A program made the translations under genes and the position numbers. From the NCBI GenBank assembly GCA_037046615.1, contig JBAOHD010000014.1, positions 62,001 to 126,000 of the forward strand: 64,000 nt of DNA, read 5' to 3'. Shown here in pieces: positions 1 to 8,254 of this stretch (position 1 is its first letter; each line of letters opens with the position of its first letter). Under the pieces are notes generated by a model. It saw only the letters and a program-made list of their open reading frames with translations. It searched no databases and had not been told where the DNA came from. This stretch comes from Phosphoribacter sp037046615. Lineage in GTDB: Bacteria > Actinomycetota > Actinomycetes > Actinomycetales > Dermatophilaceae.

Positions 1-44
1 TGCCGTCCCCCAGCTTCCAGTGCCCATGACTGCTGCGCGCATGG

Positions 45-788
45 TCAGGCTTCTTTCGTCGGTTTGCCAGTTTCGGGGACTCCCGCGGAGCGAGGGTCGA
101 AGCGTTCGGCTGGTGCCTGCTCGCCACGGAGGTCCTCCAGGAGGACGGTGATGGCCGCCATGACTCGCTCGGTCGCCTCCCGCAGCAGCGCGGCGTCGAT
201 CGGACGTCCCCGCAGGTCGTCGAGGTCGACCGCTGGCCCGGCGATGGCGGTCACGGTCTTCTTGGGGAAGAAGCGCGGCTTCGTCGAATACGTCGGCAGC
301 ACTTCCTGCGCTCCCCACTGCGCGATGGGGATGAGGGGCTTGCCCGTTTGCAAGGCAATGCGGGCGGCGCCGGTCTTCCCGACCATCGGCCATCCGTCCG
401 GGTCCCGCGAGAGCGTCCCTTCCGGGAAGACCACGACTGCCTTGCCGGCGTCGACCGCCGCCACTGCGGCACGGTAGGCGTCGGCTGCGCGCCCGGTGCC
501 GCGATAGACCGGGATCTGTCCGGACCAGCCGACGAGCTTGCCGAGGACGGGGATCCGGAAGACGGCTTCCTTCCCGAGGAAGAAGGGTGGGCGACCGCTG
601 TCGTAGAGGAAGAGCGCGACGACGAACGGGTCGTAGTAGGACACGTGGTTGGGAGCGGCGACAAATCCTCCGCCGCGAGGGAGGTTGTCCTGACCGAGCC
701 ACCGGCGTCGGGTGAGCACACGCAACAGCGGCCGCAGCCACAGCACGATGAACTTGTATGCCGTGGGCAGGTCAGCCGGTGATGCCAC
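45..788 (-). CDS. plsC: 1-acyl-sn-glycerol-3-phosphate acyltransferase (PlsC family)
   Basis: A 247-residue membrane-associated acyltransferase expected to acylate lysophosphatidic acid to phosphatidic acid in phospholipid synthesis. Visible motifs are NHVSYYD (the H-x4-D catalytic motif, about residues 47-53) and FPEGTLS (the substrate-binding FPEGT block, about residues 120-126). The start is GTG at 788, preceded by an AGGAG Shine-Dalgarno about seven bases away. It lies downstream of hupB on the same strand, separated by a strong hairpin, so it is probably transcribed separately. Length is normal for the family. The exact acceptor lipid cannot be told from sequence. Confidence 0.9.
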   Translation of the reverse strand: MASPADLPTAYKFIVLWLRPLLRVLTRRRWLGQDNLPRGGGFVAAPNHVSYYDPFVVALFLYDSGRPPFFLGKEAVFRIPVLGKLVGWSGQIPVYRGTGRAADAYRAAVAAVDAGKAVVVFPEGTLSRDPDGWPMVGKTGAARIALQTGKPLIPIAQWGAQEVLPTYSTKPRFFPKKTVTAIAGPAVDLDDLRGRPIDAALLREATERVMAAITVLLEDLRGEQAPAERFDPRSAGVPETGKPTKEA

Positions 789-875
789 TGGTGGTCTCCT
801 TCGTCGTCCGTCGTATCTTCGCTGCCAGGGCCGCGGGTGTCGAGGTCCTCAGATGCGCGCGGCGAGGGCGCGTCA

Positions 876-924
876 GCACGCACGCGGCTCGGGCCTGCGT
901 TCAGGCCTCAAGCCGCGTGTGTGC
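876..924 (-). terminator. Hairpin terminator after hupB
   Basis: A near-perfect inverted repeat lies just past the hupB stop: arms 876-889 and 911-924 match at 13 of 14 positions, and an inner stem (891-897 with 902-908) extends it. There is no clear T run, as is common in actinobacteria. Confidence 0.6.
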
Positions 925-967
925 CAGCGGTGACTTTATGACGCGCCAGGATCACGCGCAGCGTGGG

Positions 968-1543
968 TCAGCCCTTTTTCGAGGTCTTCTTGCCCTTGGC
1001 TTCGGCCTTCTTGGGGCTCTTCTTCTCCACCTTGTCGACCTTGTCGACCTTCTCCGGCTTGGCCGGCTTTGCGGGCGCGGCCTTGACAGGCGCAGCCTTC
1101 GCGGGAGCAGCCTTCGCAGGGGCAGCCTTCGCGGGAGCGGCCTTGGCAGGGGCAGCCTTGGCGGGAGCGGCCTTGGCGGTGCTCGCGCGCACCGTGGTCA
1201 CCGGCGGCGAGATGCGGCTCACGGTGCCGGCGGCAGCGCGGCCGATGACTGGTGCCTTGGTGAGCTTGCGGGGGTCGGCAACGACTGCGCGGAACGACGT
1301 GCCGGGACGGAACCTCGGAGCCGTCGTCTTCTTGATGCGCACCTCTTCACCGGTGCGCGGGTTGCGACCGGTGCGGGCTCCACGCTCGACTCGCTCGAAG
1401 GTGCCGAAGCCGGTGATGGAGACCCGACCACCGGCAGCGACCTCGCGGATAATGGTCTCGAGGACTGCTTCGAGTGCGTCGTTGGCGAGTTTCTTGCTTC
1501 CCAACTGGCCTTCGATGGCCAGGGCGAGTTCAGCCTTGTTCAC
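968..1543 (-). CDS. hupB: HU-family nucleoid protein with Lys/Ala/Pro tail (HupB type)
   Basis: A 191-residue histone-like DNA-binding protein. Residues 1-90 are a canonical HU domain (MNKAELALAI start, GFGTFE, and the GRNPRTGEE arm tip). Residues from about 118 form an actinobacterial histone-H1-like tail of repeated AAPAK units followed by a Lys-rich end. It is expected to compact DNA and bind as a dimer. The start is GTG at 1543 with a GGAGG Shine-Dalgarno. It follows leuD after 209 bases, the same order as in mycobacteria (from memory). The tail repeat number is likely to vary between strains because it is built from 15-base tandem repeats. Confidence 0.95.
   Translation of the reverse strand: MNKAELALAIEGQLGSKKLANDALEAVLETIIREVAAGGRVSITGFGTFERVERGARTGRNPRTGEEVRIKKTTAPRFRPGTSFRAVVADPRKLTKAPVIGRAAAGTVSRISPPVTTVRASTAKAAPAKAAPAKAAPAKAAPAKAAPAKAAPVKAAPAKPAKPEKVDKVDKVEKKSPKKAEAKGKKTSKKG
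1075..1175 (-). repeat. 15-base tandem repeats encoding the HupB AAPAK tail
   Basis: About six to seven imperfect 15-base units lie head to tail inside hupB, each encoding K-A-A-P-A. Third positions differ between units (gcgggagc versus gcaggggc), so the array is partly diverged. Confidence 0.85.
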
Positions 1544-1600
1544 GGTGCCTCCGTGGCTTTGCCTGCGTCAGACCTGAATGCCGACGCCTCTGATCACGAA

Positions 1601-1612
1601 CGAACGTTCGTC
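1601..1612. promoter_or_regulatory. 12-base perfect palindrome upstream of hupB
   Basis: The sequence acgaacgttcgt is a perfect palindrome 58-69 bases upstream of the hupB start, in the 209-base gap to leuD. It could be an operator. No function is known to me and no clear -10/-35 pair was found around it. Confidence 0.3.
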
Positions 1613-1752
1613 GTGGATGAACTTAGGGCCCAACAGGTCACATCGTCCACCATTTCGGCCGTGTCATCGCTGTTGCCGTGCAACGAGATTCACACGATGC
1701 CGACCCAACTCACTCGGAGCAGCAACCGGAGAGACGCGCTCCCGCGCGAAAA

Positions 1753-2340
1753 TCACTGCACGACAGGCTTGTATGCCGGCCGGCTCGCCTCGAACTCGCT
1801 GATGAGATCCTCGTGGCGGAGGGTGAGCCCGATGTCGTCCAAACCCTCCAACAGACGCCACCGGGTGTAATCGTCAACCTCGAACGGGATCACGTCATCA
1901 CCGGCAATGACGGTGCGGCTTTCGAGATCTACGGTGAGTTGAGCGCCGGGGGAATCTTCGAGGTAACCCCAGATCGTCTCGACCGCCGCCTCGGAGACCA
2001 CGGCGGTGAGCAATCCCTGCTTTCCGCTGTTGCCCCGGAAGATGTCGGCGAAGCGTGAGGAGATCACGGCGCGGAACCCGTAGTTCATCAGCGCCCACAC
2101 GGCGTGTTCCCGCGACGAGCCGGTGCCGAAGTCGGGACCGGCGACCAGGACGCTGCCCGCTGCATACGCCGGCTGGTTGAGCACGAAGGCAGGGTCGGTG
2201 CGCCATGCCGCGAAGAGTCCGTCCTCGAAGCCGTCCCGGGAGACCCGCTTGAGGTAGACCGCGGGGATGATCTGGTCGGTGTCGACATTGCTGCGCCGCA
2301 GCGGCACGCCGACGCCCGTGTGGGTGGTGAAACTGTCCAT
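1753..2340 (-). CDS. leuD: 3-isopropylmalate dehydratase small subunit
   Basis: A 195-residue small subunit of isopropylmalate isomerase, forming the active enzyme with LeuC. It begins MDSFTTHTGVGVPLRRSNVDTDQIIPA and carries the GSSREHA block typical of the LeuD swivel domain. ATG at 2340 has a GAGGAG Shine-Dalgarno and lies 15 bases after the leuC stop, so the two form an operon. Because cimA is also in this window and no leuA is, the LeuCD complex probably serves both leucine synthesis and the citramalate route to 2-oxobutyrate, as known for other bacteria with CimA. Confidence 0.95.
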   Translation of the reverse strand: MDSFTTHTGVGVPLRRSNVDTDQIIPAVYLKRVSRDGFEDGLFAAWRTDPAFVLNQPAYAAGSVLVAGPDFGTGSSREHAVWALMNYGFRAVISSRFADIFRGNSGKQGLLTAVVSEAAVETIWGYLEDSPGAQLTVDLESRTVIAGDDVIPFEVDDYTRWRLLEGLDDIGLTLRHEDLISEFEASRPAYKPVVQ

Positions 2341-2355
2341 GGCTACTCCTCGGGT

Positions 2356-3749
2356 CTACAAATCGGCTGGGGCAGAGAGGAATCCGCGCACTGCCGTGGC
2401 AGCCGCGACCTCGGGACTGACCAGGTGCGTGCGGCCACCCTCGCCCTGGCGCCCCTCGAAGTTGCGGTTGGAGGTCGACGCGCTGCGCTCCCCCACCGCC
2501 AACTTGTCGGGATTCATCGCCAAGCACATGGAACAGCCGGGGAGGCGCCATTCCGCACCGGCGGCGATGAATACCTGGTCGAGCCCCTCGGCCTCGGCCT
2601 GGAGGCGGACCCGGGCGGAGCCGGGGACGACCAGAGCAGCGGACCCCTGCGGCAACCTGTCGCCCCGCAAGGACGGAGGCCGCCGCACGCAGATCCTCGA
2701 TCCGGCCGTTGGTGCATGACCCGACGAAGACGGTGTCGATCCGGATGTCTCGCAACGGCATACCCGCTTGGAGCCCCATGTAGTCGAGCGCTCGCTGCGC
2801 AGCGGTGCGGTCGTGCTCATCGGCCATCGCCGCCGGGTCGGGGACCTTCGCCGACAGCGGGAGCCCTTGCCCGGGGTTGGTGCCCCAGGTGACGAAGGGG
2901 CTGAGGGTCGAGGCGTCGAGGTCCACCTCGGCGTCGAAGACCGCGTCCTCGTCGCTGACGAGGGTGCGCCAGGTGGCCACGGCGTCGTCCCACTCTTGGC
3001 CGACCGGGGCATGGTCGCGGCCGCGGAGGTAGTCGAAGGTGACGTCGTCCGGTGCGATCATCCCGGCCCGGGCGCCAGCTTCGATCGACATATTGCAGAT
3101 CGTCATCCGGGCCTCCATCGACAGGGCCCGGATTGCCTCGCCGCGGTATTCCAGGACGTAGCCCTGGCCCCCGCCGGTGCCGATCCTGGCGATGACCGCC
3201 AGGACGACGTCCTTGGCGGTGACGCCTTCGGGCACATCGCCCGTTGACGTTGATCGCCATCGTCCGGAAGGGCTTGAGGGGAAGTGTCTGGGTGGCGAGC
3301 ACGTGCTCGACCTCGGAGGTCCCGATGCCAAACGCCAGCGCGCCGAAGGCGCCGTGGGTCGAGGTGTGACTGTCGCCGCAGACGATCGTCATGCCCGGCT
3401 GGGTGAGGCCCAGCTGCGGGCCGACGACGTGGACGATGCCCTGCTCCGCGTGACCCATGGGGTAGATCGGGACGCCGAACTCAGCACAGTTGCGCCGGAG
3501 GGTCTCGACCTGAGTGAGGCTGATCGGGTCAGTGATTGGACCTGGAGTCGTCGGAACGTTGTGGTCCTCGGTCGCCAAGGTCAGGTCAGGGCGCCGCACC
3601 CGTCGGCCCGCGAGGCGGAGGCCGTCGAAGGCCTGCGGGCTGGTCACCTCGTGGACCAGATGGAGATCGATATAGAGCAGGTCTGGCTCACCTTCGGCCT
3701 GCCGCACGACGTGCGACTCCCATACCTTCTCGGCTAACGTCCCAGCCAT
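2356..3749 (-). CDS. leuC: 3-isopropylmalate dehydratase large subunit (two frame breaks)
   Basis: The aconitase-fold Fe-S subunit of isopropylmalate isomerase. The product is readable across three frames: the N-terminal part begins MAGTLAEKVWESHVV and contains EDHNVPTT and CGDSHTSTHGAFG; the middle part contains VFVGSCTNGRIEDLR; the C-terminal part contains CSMCLAMNPD, supplying the expected cluster cysteines. Frame breaks fall near 3240 and 2660. Start ATG at 3749 follows AAAGGTGG. Conservation on both sides of each break argues for sequencing errors rather than a pseudogene. It is divergent from the IclR gene at 3868, with a candidate operator between them. Confidence 0.9.
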
Positions 3750-3771
3750 CGGTTCCACCTTTCGACCATGT

Positions 3772-3794
3772 CTGACCACATGCCTGACCACATG
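3772..3794. repeat. Tandem ctgaccacatg repeat in the leuC leader
   Basis: Two copies of ctgaccacatg (3772-3782 and 3784-3794) lie just upstream of the leuC Shine-Dalgarno. On the minus strand they fall in a 19-codon open frame (M-W-S-G-M-W-S-D...) rich in Trp that overlaps the leuC start. Confidence 0.5.
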
Positions 3795-3835
3795 TCCCCG
3801 CCAAGCGTGATGGAGGCGACACGCGGACGAAGTTG

Positions 3836-3854
3836 CGTCTCAGGGCGTGAGACG
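3836..3854. promoter_or_regulatory. Candidate IclR/NdgR operator (CGTCTCA-N5-TGAGACG)
   Basis: A perfect inverted repeat with 7-base arms and a 5-base spacer sits between divergent leuC and the IclR-family gene. It ends two bases before a -10-like CAATAT (3856-3861) that is itself 6 bases before the ATG at 3868. The position fits autoregulation plus control of leuCD. Confidence 0.6.
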
Positions 3855-3867
3855 GCAATATCAGTGT

Positions 3868-4599
3868 ATGGACAACTCTAGCGGAGTCGGCGTTCTCGAC
3901 AAGGCGGCGACGGTGCTCAGTGCCCTTGAGGCCGGTCCCGCCACCCTGGCTCAACTCGTCGGCGCGACGGGTCTGGCCCGCCCTACTGCACACAGGCTGG
4001 CGGTGGCCCTCGAGCATCACCGTCTCGTGAGCCGCGACATGCAGGGGCGTTTCGTCCTCGGCCCCCGCCTGGGCGAGCTGGCATCGGCCGCCGGCGAAGA
4101 CCGCTTGCTCGCTGCGGCCGGGCCGGTGCTCGGTGCCTTGCGGGATCACACGAATGAGAGTGCCCAGCTGTTCCGGCGCCAAGGAGACCAGCGGATCTGC
4201 GTCGCGGCGGCCGAACGTCCCATGGGACTGCGCGACACCATCCCGGTCGGGTCGAGCCTATCGATGCATGCCGGCTCTGGCGCCCAGGTCCTCCTGGCCT
4301 GGGAAGAACCCGATCGCCTCCACCGGGGCCTCCAGGGAGCCCGCTTCAACGCCACCGCTCTCTCCGCTGTGCGGCGTCGCGGTTGGGCGCAGAGCGTCGG
4401 TGAGCGCGAGCCAGGAGTCGCGTCCGTCTCCGCGCCGGTGCGGGGCCCCTCCGGTCGGGTCGTCGCTGCCGTCTCCATCTCTGGCCCGATCGAGCGACTG
4501 TCACGGCAGCCCGGCCGCCTGCACGCTGCCACGGTCGTCGCTGGAGCCAACAAGCTCAGCGAGGTCCTTCGGCGTGCTCACCAGGCGGCTCACGGCTAA
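3868..4599 (+). CDS. ndgR: IclR-family regulator, NdgR/LtbR type
   Basis: A 243-residue regulator with an N-terminal winged helix-turn-helix (about residues 6-65, TLAQLVGATGLARPTAHR) and a C-terminal IclR effector domain (about 75-240). The location, divergent from leuCD, is that of NdgR in Streptomyces and LtbR in Corynebacterium, which control leucine and other amino-acid genes. I chose ATG at 3868 over the in-frame GTG at 3847: a CAATAT -10 box lies so close that the mRNA is probably leaderless, and the GTG falls inside the operator. A long perfect hairpin terminator follows. Confidence 0.88.
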   Translation: MDNSSGVGVLDKAATVLSALEAGPATLAQLVGATGLARPTAHRLAVALEHHRLVSRDMQGRFVLGPRLGELASAAGEDRLLAAAGPVLGALRDHTNESAQLFRRQGDQRICVAAAERPMGLRDTIPVGSSLSMHAGSGAQVLLAWEEPDRLHRGLQGARFNATALSAVRRRGWAQSVGEREPGVASVSAPVRGPSGRVVAAVSISGPIERLSRQPGRLHAATVVAGANKLSEVLRRAHQAAHG

Positions 4600-4618
4600 G
4601 CACGAAGCTCTGCCAGAA

Positions 4619-4653
4619 CCACGAAACCCCCTGCGAGGCAGGGGGTTTCGTGG
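4619..4653. terminator. Bidirectional terminator between ndgR and tRNA-Glu
   Basis: A perfect 16-base-pair stem (4619-4634 with 4638-4653) with a 3-base loop, rich in C on one arm and G on the other. It lies between convergent transcripts: ndgR on the plus strand and the tRNA/gltX block on the minus strand. Confidence 0.85.
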
Positions 4654-4658
4654 TGTTC

Positions 4659-4734
4659 TGGTAGCCCCGACGGGGTTCGAACCCGCGCTACCGCCTTGAG
4701 AGGGCGGCGTGCTAGACCGCTACACAACGGGGCC
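4659..4734 (-). tRNA. tRNA-Glu (CTC)
   Basis: A 76-base cloverleaf on the minus strand: acceptor GGCCCCG pairing with CGGGGCT, anticodon stem CCGCC/GGCGG with loop CTCTCAA (anticodon CTC), T loop TTCGAAC, and an encoded CCA end. It sits just downstream of gltX, the synthetase expected to charge it. Confidence 0.95.
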
Positions 4735-4805
4735 CTAGCGAGCCCGCAGAAGACCCGCGGACAGTGGGTGAAACCTTACCGGGAAGGATCGATTTCGCCC
4801 AATCG

Positions 4806-4877
4806 CTGGGGTACCAGGACTCGAACCTAGAACAACTGAACCAGAATCAGTCGTGTTGCCAATTACACCATACCCCA
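4806..4877 (-). tRNA. tRNA-Gln (CTG)
   Basis: A 72-base cloverleaf without encoded CCA: acceptor TGGGGTA pairing with TACCCCA, anticodon stem ACTGA/TCAGT with loop TTCTGGT (anticodon CTG). The 5' end and its flank form a 16-base palindrome (4870-4885). Actinobacteria generally lack GlnRS, so this tRNA is expected to be mischarged by GltX and corrected by GatCAB (38-41.7 kb). Confidence 0.95.
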
Positions 4878-4968
4878 TGGGGTATCACCGCTCGCGCGTC
4901 CTCACGGACCTTCGAGGGTGAACCGAAGAGCGATCTTACCGGCCCGGCCGGTTGCCCCCAAATCCTGG

Positions 4969-6492
4969 CTAGAGGGTCGCTCGGAGCGCGGCCAGACGTG
5001 TCAACGTCGAGGTCTTGCCGAGAATCTCCATCGACTCGAACAGCGGCGGCGAGATCCGCTGGCCCGACACGGCAGTGCGCAGCGGGCCGAACGCCACCCG
5101 CGCCTTGACCCCCAATCCGTCGACGATCGCCGCGCGCAAGGCGGCTTCGATGCGGCCGGCATTCCAGTCGCTCTCGGCGCCGAGCAGGCCGCGACCTTGG
5201 TCGTCGATGTCCCCGAGGGTGCCGATCGCAGCGTCGAGGACCTCCGGTGACCGCGCGTCGAGTTGCGCCCGCGCGTCGTCGGCGATCGCGATCATGTCGT
5301 CGCCCAGGAAGAAGGGCGCGACGAGCGGGGCCGCCTCGGTGAGCTTGGCGATGCGGGTCTGGATCAACTCGGCGACAAGCTTGAGTCGCCCCAGCTCACC
5401 CAGCGAGGGGTTGTCGGACAGCACTCCTTCGGCTTCGAGGAAGGGCAGGAGCCGGCTGGCGAAGTCACCCGGGGCCAGCTCGCGCAGCCACACGCCATTG
5501 AGCCAGTCGAGCTTGTCGAGGTTGAACATCGATCCGGCTGGATTCACCTTCGCCCAGTCGAATCGTTCGGCGAACTCCTCGAAGGTAAACACCTCACGCT
5601 CAGTGCCGTCGGCCTCCACGATCGGCGGATAACCCTGGAGCGCAAGGAAGTTAACCAGCGCTTCCGGCAAGTAGCCCTGCTCCTTGAACCACGTGAGCCG
5701 AGCCCAAGGGTTCTTGCGCTTGGAGATCTTGGCACGCTTCTCGTCCCGCAGCAGCGGCATATGGGCGAAGGCTGGCGCCGCGAGCCCAAGCCACCGATAG
5801 AGCAACAGGTGCTTGGGCGTGGAGGAGATCCACTCCTGCCCCCGCACAACGTGCGTGATGCCCATCTCGTGATCGTCGACGACGACCGCGAGGTGGTAGG
5901 TCGGGAAGCCGTCGGCCTTGAGGATGACCTGATCGTCGGGCTTCGGGGCGTCGATCCGACCCGCGATGAGGTCGACGAAAGAGGTCTCGACGTCGTCGGG
6001 GATCTGCATCCGCACGACGGGCGTCTCGCTGAAACCGGGCAACGCTGAGCGCTCCTGGCGCGTCTTGCCGAGGCACAGTCGGTCATAGCCGGTCGGTTGC
6101 TTGCGCCGCTGTTGCTCTTCGCGCATCTGGGTCAGCCGCTCGGCTGAGCACCAGCAGTGATAGGCATGCCCCTCGGCCAGGAGCCGCTCGACATAGGGCT
6201 GGTAGGTCGTGAGGCGCTCCGACTGGCGATAAGGGGAGCATGGCCCGCCGACGTCCGGACCCTCGTCCCAGGTGAGACCGAGCCACCGCAGCGTGTCGTA
6301 GATCTGCTGCTCGCTATCGGCCTGCAGGCGCGCGCGGTCGGTGTCCTCGATCCGCAGGATGAATCGTCCGCCTCGTTGCCGGGAGAACGCGAGGTCGAAC
6401 ATCGACATGTATGCCGTGCCGACGTGAGGATCTCCGGTCGGGGACGGGGCAACGCGCAGGCGGACGGCGCCGGGCAGCTTCTTGTCAGTCAT
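4969..6492 (-). CDS. gltX: Glutamyl-tRNA synthetase
   Basis: A 507-residue class I aminoacyl-tRNA synthetase. The HIGH-type signature is PTGDPHVGTAY near residues 18-28 and the KMSKS-type loop is AKISKRK near the middle. The full length and C-terminal anticodon-binding helical domain are present. Start ATG at 6492. With a tRNA-Gln next door and GatCAB in the window, the enzyme is probably non-discriminating and charges both tRNA-Glu and tRNA-Gln (family knowledge plus inference). The FAH-family gene upstream is separated by about 30 bases, so the two are likely co-transcribed, as in mycobacteria. Confidence 0.96.
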   Translation of the reverse strand: MTDKKLPGAVRLRVAPSPTGDPHVGTAYMSMFDLAFSRQRGGRFILRIEDTDRARLQADSEQQIYDTLRWLGLTWDEGPDVGGPCSPYRQSERLTTYQPYVERLLAEGHAYHCWCSAERLTQMREEQQRRKQPTGYDRLCLGKTRQERSALPGFSETPVVRMQIPDDVETSFVDLIAGRIDAPKPDDQVILKADGFPTYHLAVVVDDHEMGITHVVRGQEWISSTPKHLLLYRWLGLAAPAFAHMPLLRDEKRAKISKRKNPWARLTWFKEQGYLPEALVNFLALQGYPPIVEADGTEREVFTFEEFAERFDWAKVNPAGSMFNLDKLDWLNGVWLRELAPGDFASRLLPFLEAEGVLSDNPSLGELGRLKLVAELIQTRIAKLTEAAPLVAPFFLGDDMIAIADDARAQLDARSPEVLDAAIGTLGDIDDQGRGLLGAESDWNAGRIEAALRAAIVDGLGVKARVAFGPLRTAVSGQRISPPLFESMEILGKTSTLTRLAALRATL

Positions 6493-6523
6493 GGTGGGCC
6501 AAGCCTACGGCGCACGCTGCCGA

Positions 6524-7303
6524 TCAGCGTCGGACGAAGGGATTGGACAGGGTGCCGATGCCCTCGATCTCGACCTCGACCCGTTGCCCCGCGGCGACGG
6601 GGCCGACCCCGGCCGGTGTGCCGGTGAGGATGACATCTCCTGGCAGCAGGGTGAACGCCGCAGATGCATAGGCGACGAGAGCGGCGACGTCATGGAGCAT
6701 GTCCGAGGTGACCCCGTCCTGGACCACCTCACCGTCCAGGCGCGTCCGGATCCGCAACCCCGATGGGTCGAGCTCGGTCTCGATCCACGGCCCCAGTGGA
6801 CAGGAGGTGTCGAACCCTTTGGCGCGGGCCCACTGACCGTCGCAGCGTTGCCAGTCGCGGGCCGACACGTCGTTGGCACACGTATAACCCCAGACACAAT
6901 CCAGCGCTGCCTCAGCCCGGACGTCCTTGCAGATCTTGCCGATGACGACAGCCAGCTCGCCCTCGTAATGGATCTCCTGCGCTCCCCTCGGGAGGACGAC
7001 GGGGTCACCGGGACCGCAGACGGCCGTGTTGGGCACGAGGAACATCATCGGGTCGGTGGGCACCTCGTGCCCGAGCTCCCGGGCGTGCTCGGCGTAGTTG
7101 CGTCCAATCCCGACCACCTTGCTGCGGGGGATCACCGGGGCGAGCAGGCGAGCGTCCTCGAGAGGCACCGGCGGCTCACCCGACGGCACGAGCCCGACAT
7201 AGAGGGGGTCACCCTTGAGCGGAAGGAGGACTTCCGCGCCGACGTCGCCGGTCACGATCCCGTATGCCGGGTCCTCGCCTGTCGTGTATCTCGCGATGCG
7301 CAC
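6524..7303 (-). CDS. Fumarylacetoacetate hydrolase family protein
   Basis: A 259-residue member of the FAH superfamily (metal-dependent hydrolases, hydratases and decarboxylases of 2-keto acids). Seen are GIGRNYAEHARELG, the metal-binding E-x-E in HYEGELAVVIGK, GYTCANDVSARDWQ and TGTPAGVG. GTG at 7303 is the start. It precedes gltX with a 31-base gap, matching the Rv2993c-gltS pair of mycobacteria (from memory). The substrate is unknown; 5-oxopent-3-ene-tricarboxylate decarboxylase-like names are common for this group but not supported by context here. Confidence 0.85.
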   Translation of the reverse strand: MRIARYTTGEDPAYGIVTGDVGAEVLLPLKGDPLYVGLVPSGEPPVPLEDARLLAPVIPRSKVVGIGRNYAEHARELGHEVPTDPMMFLVPNTAVCGPGDPVVLPRGAQEIHYEGELAVVIGKICKDVRAEAALDCVWGYTCANDVSARDWQRCDGQWARAKGFDTSCPLGPWIETELDPSGLRIRTRLDGEVVQDGVTSDMLHDVAALVAYASAAFTLLPGDVILTGTPAGVGPVAAGQRVEVEIEGIGTLSNPFVRR

Positions 7304-7323
7304 CCCGCCAGCCTAGTGAGGCG

Positions 7324-8178
7324 TCAGGGCGCGCGGTCGAGCGCGGCAGTGACGGCGCCGGCGAGGACGGCATACCCCATGTCGTTGGCGTGGATGTCCG
7401 CCGTGGAGCACATCCAGGTCCACTGGCAGATCCGCAGGACGTTGAGCGGCAGCACCATCGTCGGGCCGGCGGGCACGAGCGTCCACGTCGTGCTGTCGAA
7501 GGCGGCGGAAACATCCGCGGTGGACCCGTTGACCGTGCCGGCCGCGAATGCCAGCCCGGCGTTGAAGGCGACGAGGCCGCCTGTCGTGGTGCGGGCGAGC
7601 TCCTGCCCGGACGCCCCGGTCAGCCATGCCGCGAGGAAGGGGTTGTAGTAGTTGAGGACGACGATCCGCGCGTGGGGCGCGCCCGATCGCACCACAGCGA
7701 GGATGGCGCGGAGGTTGGTGTGGACGATGCCAGCCTGGCGCAGGAAGCACCCCTGGTCGAACACGCCACCGGCCGCGCAGCGCGTGATGTCGTTGGCCCC
7801 GATGTCGATCGTCACGACCCGGGTGAACTGGCCGTGGGCGGCGAGAAAAGCTCGGGCCGCCGCAAGCTGGGAGCCCTCGTCGTAGGAGCAGCGACCGCCG
7901 TCGATGAAGGTGACGGTCGTCTCGCCGGAGCACGCGATATTGACCAGGCGGGTCTTGGGAGCACTCGCGCGGATGTGCGTGAGGACGTCGCCGACGTAGC
8001 CGCCGTCGCGATCGTCGCCCATTCCGGGCTGATAGCCCGCGGCCAGGGAATCCCCCATCGCGAGGTAGTAGCCCATGGCCTGCTCGCGACCACGGTCGGA
8101 CGGGTCGGCGGTGGCGGTCGGGACTGTCACGAAGGCGAAGACGCTGACGAGCAGCGCCGCCCAGAGGCGTCGAGTCAT
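7324..8178 (-). CDS. Secreted SGNH/GDSL-family hydrolase
   Basis: A 284-residue extracellular esterase/lipase-like protein. The N-terminus (MTRRLWAALLVSVFAFV) is a signal peptide, with likely cleavage after a T-A-T-A-type site. Block I is GDSLAAGY (catalytic Ser), the Asn block is GANDIT, and the catalytic D-x-x-H is in DIHANDMGY near the C-terminus. I chose ATG at 8178 because the longer frame would add a non-signal-like extension; the Shine-Dalgarno is weak. It ends 20 bases before the FAH-family start. Substrate unknown; possibly cell-envelope lipid or carbohydrate esters. Confidence 0.85.
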   Translation of the reverse strand: MTRRLWAALLVSVFAFVTVPTATADPSDRGREQAMGYYLAMGDSLAAGYQPGMGDDRDGGYVGDVLTHIRASAPKTRLVNIACSGETTVTFIDGGRCSYDEGSQLAAARAFLAAHGQFTRVVTIDIGANDITRCAAGGVFDQGCFLRQAGIVHTNLRAILAVVRSGAPHARIVVLNYYNPFLAAWLTGASGQELARTTTGGLVAFNAGLAFAAGTVNGSTADVSAAFDSTTWTLVPAGPTMVLPLNVLRICQWTWMCSTADIHANDMGYAVLAGAVTAALDRAP

Positions 8179-8254
8179 GCGGTCAGGGTGACACGGTCGG
8201 GCTGTCCGCGGGGGCCGTTTGGCCACAATAGGCTGTCCTCCCGTGGTGGAGGTG

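Noticed and set aside
4870..4885. Palindrome at the 5' end of tRNA-Gln as an attachment site
   Set aside because: No integrase or duplicated tRNA fragment is present; it merely mirrors the acceptor stem sequence.
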